A stretch of 13,041 bases of DNA from an uncultured Collinsella sp. (lineage in GTDB: Bacteria; Actinomycetota; Coriobacteriia; Coriobacteriales; Coriobacteriaceae). The notes beneath the pieces were generated by a model that saw only the letters and a list, made by a program, of their open reading frames with translations, was not told where the DNA came from and searched no databases. Position 1 is the first letter of the stretch, and each line of letters opens with the position of its first letter. The stretch spans positions 1 to 13,041 of the forward strand of contig CAAFOA010000054.1 of the NCBI GenBank assembly GCA_900764415.1, given 5' to 3'. Below, piece by piece: positions 8,131 through 13,041 of this stretch. The translations under genes and the position numbers were made by a program.

Positions 8131-8155
8131 CATTTCGTAAACATTTCGATGAAAT
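8131..8155 (+). promoter_or_regulatory. Possible operator: CATTTCG repeats and ATTTC-GAT-GAAAT dyad
   Basis: CATTTCG occurs at 8131-8137 and again at 8142-8148, 11 bases apart (about one helical turn). The second copy forms a dyad, ATTTC (8143-8147) with GAAAT (8151-8155). It is AT-rich and lies about 90-115 bases before carA. A protein-binding site is possible but unproven. Confidence 0.25.
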
Positions 8156-8172
8156 TAACGCCATGGCGCATA

Positions 8173-8194
8173 CTTGCGGTTAAAATACCGCAAG
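8173..8194 (+). promoter_or_regulatory. Dyad with embedded -10-like TAAAAT upstream of carA
   Basis: CTTGCGGT (8173-8180) and ACCGCAAG (8187-8194) form a perfect 8-bp dyad around TAAAAT (8181-8186). TAAAAT matches the -10 consensus at 5 of 6 positions, but no good -35 is seen 16-18 bases upstream. It may be the carAB promoter with an overlapping operator, or an RNA hairpin in a longer leader. Confidence 0.35.
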
Positions 8195-8215
8195 GCCTAA
8201 CCACCAACCTTTAAG

Positions 8216-8233
8216 CCGGTCCGGAGAGACCGG
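8216..8233 (+). promoter_or_regulatory. PyrR-binding-loop-like hairpin at the carA ribosome binding site
   Basis: CCGGTC (8216-8221) pairs with GACCGG (8228-8233). Read as RNA, 8219-8231 fits the PyrR anti-antiterminator consensus ARUCCNGNGAGGYU: the UCC-NGNGAG core is intact. The two positions that differ are compensated by pairing (G-C for A-U at the base, U-A for U-G inside). The hairpin ends one base before the Shine-Dalgarno AAGGAG (8235-8240), and no T-rich terminator follows. This arrangement fits PyrR-mediated translational repression as described for mycobacterial pyr operons, rather than Bacillus-type attenuation. pyrR itself is not in the window. Confidence 0.7.
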
Positions 8234-8244
8234 GAAGGAGAATT

Positions 8245-9684
8245 ATGGCGAATAACCATACTGCGGGCACTGCTGCCCGCACCTTCGCGCCCAGCGAGCT
8301 TTGCCAGCGCATGCTGGCCAAAACCAGCAAGGGCACCTGCGGTCCCTGTATCCTGTACCTTGAGGATGGGACCATTTTTTATGGCCGTGCATGCGGTGCC
8401 GAGGGCACCGCGACCGGCGAGGTCTGCTTCAACACTTCGCTTGAGGGCTACTTTGAGGTCATGACCGACCCGAGCTATGCCGGCCAAATCGTAACCATGA
8501 CCTATCCGCAGATCGGTAACTACGGCATCGACGAGACCGACGTCCAGTCGGCCTTCCCCGGTGATGCTACCCGTCCCGCGAGCGCTCCGGCTATGCGCGG
8601 CATGATCGTCCGCGACATGTGCGCCACGCCTTCCAACTGGCGCTCGGCCGTCAGCGTGCCGGAATACCTGCGTGCCCATGGCATCGTCGCTATCGAGGGC
8701 GTCGACACCCGAGCCCTGGTGCGCCACCTGCGCGACAACGGCTCCAAGATGGGTATTATCTCGACGGAAATCTTCGACACCGCCGAGCTCGCCGAGCGTC
8801 TGGCCGCCGCGCCGACGCTGGTGGGCGAGAATCTGGTCAAGACCGTGAGTTGCCCCGCGCCTCACGAGTTTGCAGCTGCCGACCTGCCCGCTACGCATGA
8901 CTTTGCGCTTGCCCCTGCCGCTCCTGCCCGTCACAAAGTGGTCGCCTACGACTGCGGCGTCAAGCGCGGCATTCTGGAGGGCCTCGTCCGCGCCGGCTGC
9001 GACCTTACTGTCGTGCCGTGGGATACGCCCGCGAGTGAGGTGCTCGACATGAATCCCGACGGCGTCTTTTTATCCAACGGCCCCGGCGACCCCGATGCCG
9101 TGGTGGAGACCTACGAGCAGGTACAGCAGCTGATCGGCAAGGTGCCAGTCTTTGGCATTTGCCTTGGTCACCAGATGATCAGCTTGGCGTGCGGCGCCCA
9201 AATGGAAAAGCTTAAATTCGGTCACCGTGGCGGCAACCAGCCGGTTATGAACCTGGTGAGCCGTCGCGTGGAGATTACCGCGCAAAACCACGGCTTTGGC
9301 CTGCTGTTCCCCAGCCTGGGCAAACTGATCCCGGAGCTTTCCGGCGGCGAGACCGAGCATGCGGCCGATGGCGACCTGCGCGTCTGGGTGCGTCGCGGCA
9401 TCGCGCCGGTCGTGATGAACGAGCGCTTCGGCCGCATTCGCCTGACGCACGTGAACCTCAACGACGGCACCGCCGAGGGCATCCAGCTGCTCGACGCCCC
9501 GTGCTTCTCGGTCCAGTACCACCCCGAGGCTTCGCCCGGCCCCACCGATGCCCACTATCTCTTCACCGCCTTTACGCGACTCATGGACGGCGAGGAGAAC
9601 TACCTGGACATCGACACCGCGAAGGACCGCCTTGCCGGCTGGAATTTCGCCGAGACCGCCGCGACCGAGACCGAGGAGAACTAA
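8245..9684 (+). CDS. carA: Carbamoyl-phosphate synthase small (glutaminase) subunit CarA
   Basis: CarA hydrolyses glutamine and channels ammonia to CarB for carbamoyl phosphate, precursor of pyrimidines and arginine. The CPSase small-subunit N-domain starts around residue 37 ([13 protein letters not shown]) and includes [20 protein letters not shown]. The class I glutamine amidotransferase domain has the nucleophile Cys306 in FGICLGHQ, and His426/Glu428 in [11 protein letters not shown]. At 479 residues it is about 100 longer than usual CarA. There are about 33 extra N-terminal residues, about 36 inserted between NHGF (348-351) and RIRLTH (from 397), and an acidic C-terminal tail. All catalytic residues are intact, so it should be active. 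AAGGAG at 8235-8240, 4 bases upstream, supports this ATG. A PyrR-like hairpin precedes it and carB follows after one base. Confidence 0.97.
   Translation: MANNHTAGTAARTFAPSELCQRMLAKTSKGTCGPCILYLEDGTIFYGRACGAEGTATGEVCFNTSLEGYFEVMTDPSYAGQIVTMTYPQIGNYGIDETDVQSAFPGDATRPASAPAMRGMIVRDMCATPSNWRSAVSVPEYLRAHGIVAIEGVDTRALVRHLRDNGSKMGIISTEIFDTAELAERLAAAPTLVGENLVKTVSCPAPHEFAAADLPATHDFALAPAAPARHKVVAYDCGVKRGILEGLVRAGCDLTVVPWDTPASEVLDMNPDGVFLSNGPGDPDAVVETYEQVQQLIGKVPVFGICLGHQMISLACGAQMEKLKFGHRGGNQPVMNLVSRRVEITAQNHGFGLLFPSLGKLIPELSGGETEHAADGDLRVWVRRGIAPVVMNERFGRIRLTHVNLNDGTAEGIQLLDAPCFSVQYHPEASPGPTDAHYLFTAFTRLMDGEENYLDIDTAKDRLAGWNFAETAATETEEN
9673..9678 (+). promoter_or_regulatory. carB ribosome binding site inside the end of carA
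   Basis: GAGGAG lies in the last codons of carA and 7 bases before the carB ATG at 9686. The carA stop (9682-9684) lies between them. This favours translational coupling of the two subunits, which are needed in equal amounts. Confidence 0.75.
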
Positions 9685-9685
9685 C

Positions 9686-12600
9686 ATGCCGAAACGTACT
9701 GACATCAAGCGCATCCTCGTCATTGGTTCGGGCCCCATCGTTATTGGCCAGGCCTGTGAGTTCGACTACTCCGGCGCCCAGGCCTGCAAGGTGCTCAAGG
9801 AGGATGGCTTTGAGGTCATCCTGGTCAACTCCAACCCGGCGACTATCATGACCGACCCGGGTCTTGCCGACCGCACCTATGTTGAGCCCATCACCGCCGA
9901 GTTTATCGAGCGTGTGATCAAGAAGGAGCGCCCGGACGCGCTGCTGCCCACGCTGGGCGGCCAGACCGGTCTGAACGCTGCCGTCGAGCTGGCAAAGGAC
10001 GGCACGCTCGACAAGTATGGCGTCGAGATGATCGGCTGCGACCTGGCCGCTATCGAGCGCGGCGAGGACCGCAAGCTCTTTAACGAGGCCATGGCCGAGA
10101 TTGGCCTGGAGGTCGCGCGCTCGGGCTATGCCTATAGCGTGGCCGACGCCGAGGCTATCGCCGAGCGCGTGGGCTATCCCTGCGTGCTGCGTCCGAGCTT
10201 TACCTTGGGCGGTGCCGGTGGCGGCATCGCGCATACCCACGAGGAGCTCGTCTCCATCGTGAGCCAGGGCTTGGAGCTCTCGCCCGCCCACGAGGTGCTG
10301 GTCGAGGAGTCCATCGAGGGCTGGAAAGAGTATGAGATGGAGGTCATGCGTGACCACGCCGGCAACGGCATCATCGTGTGCTCCATCGAGAATCTCGACC
10401 CCATGGGCGTACACACCGGCGACTCCATCACCGTGGCGCCGGCGCAGACGCTCTCCGACCTTGAGTATCAGCGCATGCGCGTGGCCTCGCTCGCCATTCT
10501 GGAGAAGATCGGCGTCGAGACCGGTGGCTCCAACGTGCAGTTTGCCGTGAACCCCAACACCGGTCGCTTGATCGTCATCGAGATGAACCCGCGCGTGAGC
10601 CGTTCGTCTGCGCTGGCCTCCAAGGCCACGGGTTTCCCCATCGCCAAGGCCGCCGCGCGCCTGGCTGTGGGTTATACGCTCGACGAGATCGTCAACGACA
10701 TCACCAAGGCCACGCCCGCCTGCTTTGAGCCCACGATCGACTACTGCGTCGTTAAGGTGCCGCGCTTTGCCTTCGAGAAGTTCAAGGGTACCGACCCCAC
10801 GCTCACCACGCGCATGAAGGCCGTGGGCGAGATTATGGCGATTGGCCGCACCTTTGAGGAGGCCTTCGGCAAGGCCATGCGCTCGCTGGAGGACGGCCAC
10901 CAGGGTATCTGCGCCGGTGGCAAGGAGGGTGCCGACAAGCTGAGTGACGATGAGCTCGCTCAAGCCGTGGCAACGCCGACCGAGCACCGCATCTTCTTTG
11001 TGGTCGAGGCCCTGCGCCGTGGCTGGGACATCGCTCGCATCCATGCCATCTGCGGCATCGACCCGTGGTATCTCAACCGCATCAACGACATGGTGCAGGT
11101 CCAGGAGAGCATCCGCGGCCTGCGTGTGGAGGATATCGACGCTGACGCGATGCGCCTGCTCAAGCAGTACGGCACGAGCGACGCCGAGATTGCCGCTCTG
11201 ACCGGCTCGGACGAGCGCTTTGTGCGCGCCTATCGCAAGGGTCTGGGCGTGGTTCCCAGCATGAAGACGGTCGATACCTGCGCTGCGGAGTTCTCGAGCG
11301 CCACGGAGTACCACTACAAGACGTACGAGAACATCTACCGAACGAGCCCGGATGCCAAGAAGTGCGTGGCTCCCGACGAGACCACGCCGGCGGACAAGCC
11401 CAAGGCGATGATCCTGGGCGCCGGCCCCAACCGCATTGGCCAGGGTATCGAGTTCGATTACTGCTGCGTGCACGCGAGCTACGCGCTGGCGGCCCGCGGC
11501 TTCGAGACCATCATGGTCAACTGCAATCCCGAGACCGTCTCGACTGACTACGACACGTCCGACCGCCTTTACTTTGAGCCGCTCACCTACGAGGACGTCA
11601 TGGATGTCATCGATGTTGAGCGTCCCGACGGCGTTGTGGTGACGCTCGGCGGCCAGACTCCGCTTAAGCTGGCGCGCATGCTCGAGGAGAGTGGCGTCAA
11701 CATCATGGGCACCAAGCCCGATGCCATCGACTTTGCCGAGGACCGTGAGCGCTTCGCCGCTCTGCTCGACAAGCTGGGCATCATGTACCCGCCGGCGGGT
11801 CAGGCCACCTCGTTTGAGGAGGCCGAGGCCGTGGCCGCGCACATCGGCTACCCGCTGCTGGTGCGTCCGAGCTACGTGCTGGGCGGCCGCGGCATGATGA
11901 TCGCCTACGATGCCGAGCATCTGCGCGATTACATGGCCGAGGCTGCGCGCATTAGCCCCGACTATCCGGTGTACCTGGACCGCTTCCTGGAGGGTGCGAT
12001 CGAGTCCGACGTCGACGCCCTGTGCGACGGCGAAGAGGTCTACATCGGCGGTATCCTGGAGCATATCGAGGAGGCCGGCATCCACTCCGGTGACTCTGCG
12101 ACGTGCATTCCGCCGTTCAGCTTTAGTGAGAGCCTGCAGGCGAAGCTCCGCGAGACTACGCGCCGCATCGCGATGGCGCTGGGCGTACGCGGCCTGGTCA
12201 ACGTGCAGTACGCCATCAAGGGTGAGACCGTTTACGTGATCGAGGCCAATCCGCGCGCAAGCCGTACCGTGCCGTTTATCTCCAAGGCCACCGGTGTGCC
12301 GCTCGCCAAGTGCGCGGCGCGTATCATGGCGGGCGATTCCATCGCCAGCCTGGGCCTGCCGAGCGATGAGCGTCAGCTCGATTGGTTCTGCATGAAGGAA
12401 GCCGTTATGCCCTGGGGTCGTTTCCCGGGCGCCGACGTTATCCTGGGGCCCGAGATGAAGTCGACAGGTGAGGTCATGGGTATCGCCAAGAGCTATCCCG
12501 AGGCATATGCCAAGACGCAGCTGGCGATTGACTACAAGCTGCCCGATCCGAGCTGCGGCAAGGTGTTCATCAGCGTGTGCGACCGCGACAAGCGTCATAT

Positions 12601-13000
12601 CCTTTCGGTCGCCCGTATCCTGCGCTACCTGGGCTTTGATATCTGCTCCACCGAGGGTACGGCGCGCGTGCTGCGCGGCGGCAACGTGACTTGTGAGGTC
12701 GTGGAGAAGATCAGCGGTCCGCACGACGGCGAGCGTCCCAACATCGGCGACCTCATCGCCGATGGCAAGATTGCGGTAATCATCAACACGCCGTACGGCC
12801 CGGGTTCTCGTGGCGACGGCTATCTGTTGCGCACCGAGGCCGTGCGCCGCGGCGTGACTTGCGTGACCGCGATGTCTGCCGCCAACACGTACGTGAGCGC
12901 CATCGAGGCCGTGCGCGAGGACCAGCAGGGCCACGGCAGCGCCAACGACATGGGCATGGACGTCATCGCCCTGCAGGACCTGCCGCAGCACACGGTGTAG
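9686..13000 (+). CDS. carB: Carbamoyl-phosphate synthase large subunit CarB
   Basis: CarB makes carbamoyl phosphate from bicarbonate, two ATP and the ammonia delivered by CarA. The 1104-residue protein has the classic duplicated architecture. The first half opens with [22 protein letters not shown] and has an ATP-grasp with Arg169 ([12 protein letters not shown]) and Glu299/Asn301 ([11 protein letters not shown]), the same positions as E. coli. An oligomerisation domain follows. The second half opens with [20 protein letters not shown] and has [12 protein letters not shown] (Arg about 727) and [15 protein letters not shown]-terminal MGS-like allosteric domain starts around residue 960 ([13 protein letters not shown]) and contains IINTPYG. 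It is about 30 residues longer than E. coli CarB (1073), mostly after the first ATP-grasp. The ATG at 9686 is chosen because the frame upstream lies inside carA. The gene is complete; only about 16 reliable bases remain after its stop. Confidence 0.98.
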   Translation: MPKRTDIKRILVIGSGPIVIGQACEFDYSGAQACKVLKEDGFEVILVNSNPATIMTDPGLADRTYVEPITAEFIERVIKKERPDALLPTLGGQTGLNAAVELAKDGTLDKYGVEMIGCDLAAIERGEDRKLFNEAMAEIGLEVARSGYAYSVADAEAIAERVGYPCVLRPSFTLGGAGGGIAHTHEELVSIVSQGLELSPAHEVLVEESIEGWKEYEMEVMRDHAGNGIIVCSIENLDPMGVHTGDSITVAPAQTLSDLEYQRMRVASLAILEKIGVETGGSNVQFAVNPNTGRLIVIEMNPRVSRSSALASKATGFPIAKAAARLAVGYTLDEIVNDITKATPACFEPTIDYCVVKVPRFAFEKFKGTDPTLTTRMKAVGEIMAIGRTFEEAFGKAMRSLEDGHQGICAGGKEGADKLSDDELAQAVATPTEHRIFFVVEALRRGWDIARIHAICGIDPWYLNRINDMVQVQESIRGLRVEDIDADAMRLLKQYGTSDAEIAALTGSDERFVRAYRKGLGVVPSMKTVDTCAAEFSSATEYHYKTYENIYRTSPDAKKCVAPDETTPADKPKAMILGAGPNRIGQGIEFDYCCVHASYALAARGFETIMVNCNPETVSTDYDTSDRLYFEPLTYEDVMDVIDVERPDGVVVTLGGQTPLKLARMLEESGVNIMGTKPDAIDFAEDRERFAALLDKLGIMYPPAGQATSFEEAEAVAAHIGYPLLVRPSYVLGGRGMMIAYDAEHLRDYMAEAARISPDYPVYLDRFLEGAIESDVDALCDGEEVYIGGILEHIEEAGIHSGDSATCIPPFSFSESLQAKLRETTRRIAMALGVRGLVNVQYAIKGETVYVIEANPRASRTVPFISKATGVPLAKCAARIMAGDSIASLGLPSDERQLDWFCMKEAVMPWGRFPGADVILGPEMKSTGEVMGIAKSYPEAYAKTQLAIDYKLPDPSCGKVFISVCDRDKRHILSVARILRYLGFDICSTEGTARVLRGGNVTCEVVEKISGPHDGERPNIGDLIADGKIAVIINTPYGPGSRGDGYLLRTEAVRRGVTCVTAMSAANTYVSAIEAVREDQQGHGSANDMGMDVIALQDLPQHTV

Positions 13001-13016
13001 GTTGAGCTGTTCGGCC

Positions 13017-13041
13017 GGGGCGGGGGGGGGCGGGGGGGGGG
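13017..13041 (+). other. Poly-G contig end (sequencing artefact)
   Basis: The final 25 bases are G except for two C. Such runs are typical of two-colour Illumina chemistry, where absence of signal is read as G. The sequence turns abruptly from normal composition shortly after the carB stop. It should not be treated as a genomic repeat. Confidence 0.85.

Noticed and set aside
8159..8168. 10-bp palindrome CGCCATGGCG before carA
   Set aside because: It is short and of a kind expected by chance in GC-rich DNA, with no supporting context beyond the neighbouring dyads.
9548..9685. Extended carB start within carA
   Set aside because: The added residues are an Arg/Pro-rich out-of-frame reading of carA. 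ATG 9686 gives the standard CarB N-terminus and E. coli-like residue numbering.
9581..12991. 1136-codon open frame on the minus strand
   Set aside because: It is antisense to carB, whose domains are complete. Long antisense frames are common in GC-rich genes with strong codon bias. The translation is Leu/Val/Ala/Gly/His-rich with no recognisable motif.

Overview
This 13-kb, GC-rich window looks like one contig end-to-end from an actinobacterium of the Coriobacteriia, most likely Collinsella or a close relative. That placement is an inference from protein style, base composition and gene order; no search was run. Both ends are sequencing artefacts. Bases 1-17 match the Tn5/Nextera mosaic-end adapter, and the last ~25 bases are a poly-G run typical of two-colour Illumina chemistry. 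The biology therefore lies between about 18 and 13015. Every gene is on the + strand.

Region 1 (about 18-5029) is housekeeping: dnaB (replicative helicase), purA (adenylosuccinate synthetase), purD (GAR synthetase, TTG start) and a NudF-like NUDIX hydrolase (ADP-ribose pyrophosphatase type) with an acidic N-terminal extension. purA appears to have its own promoter just after dnaB. The purA-purD gap holds two overlapping, mutually exclusive hairpins. purD and the NUDIX gene are 12-21 bases apart, depending on the start, and are probably cotranscribed.

Region 2 (about 5030-7962) starts with a highly structured 180-base leader. It contains a long interrupted inverted repeat of about 25 bp per arm that encloses a strong ribosome binding site and an in-frame ATG. 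A full-length MsbA/LmrA-type ABC exporter half-transporter follows, then, 19 bases later, a single-pass membrane protein of unknown function.

Region 3 (7963-8244) is intergenic. It holds a Rho-independent terminator that runs directly into a perfect 37-bp inverted repeat with a 33-base loop (REP/MITE-like). After that comes the leader of the carbamoyl-phosphate synthase genes, ending in a hairpin that fits the PyrR-binding loop and abuts the carA ribosome binding site.

Region 4 (8245-13000) is carA-carB, encoding both subunits of carbamoyl-phosphate synthase for pyrimidine and arginine synthesis. The two genes are one base apart and probably translationally coupled. carA is unusually long, with an N-terminal extension and a roughly 36-residue insertion in the glutaminase domain.

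The coding content is conventional; I found no defence island, phage, CRISPR or unknown multi-gene system. The points worth a second look are non-coding: the PyrR-type loop, the 37-bp inverted repeat, the ABC-exporter leader and the switch-like purD leader.
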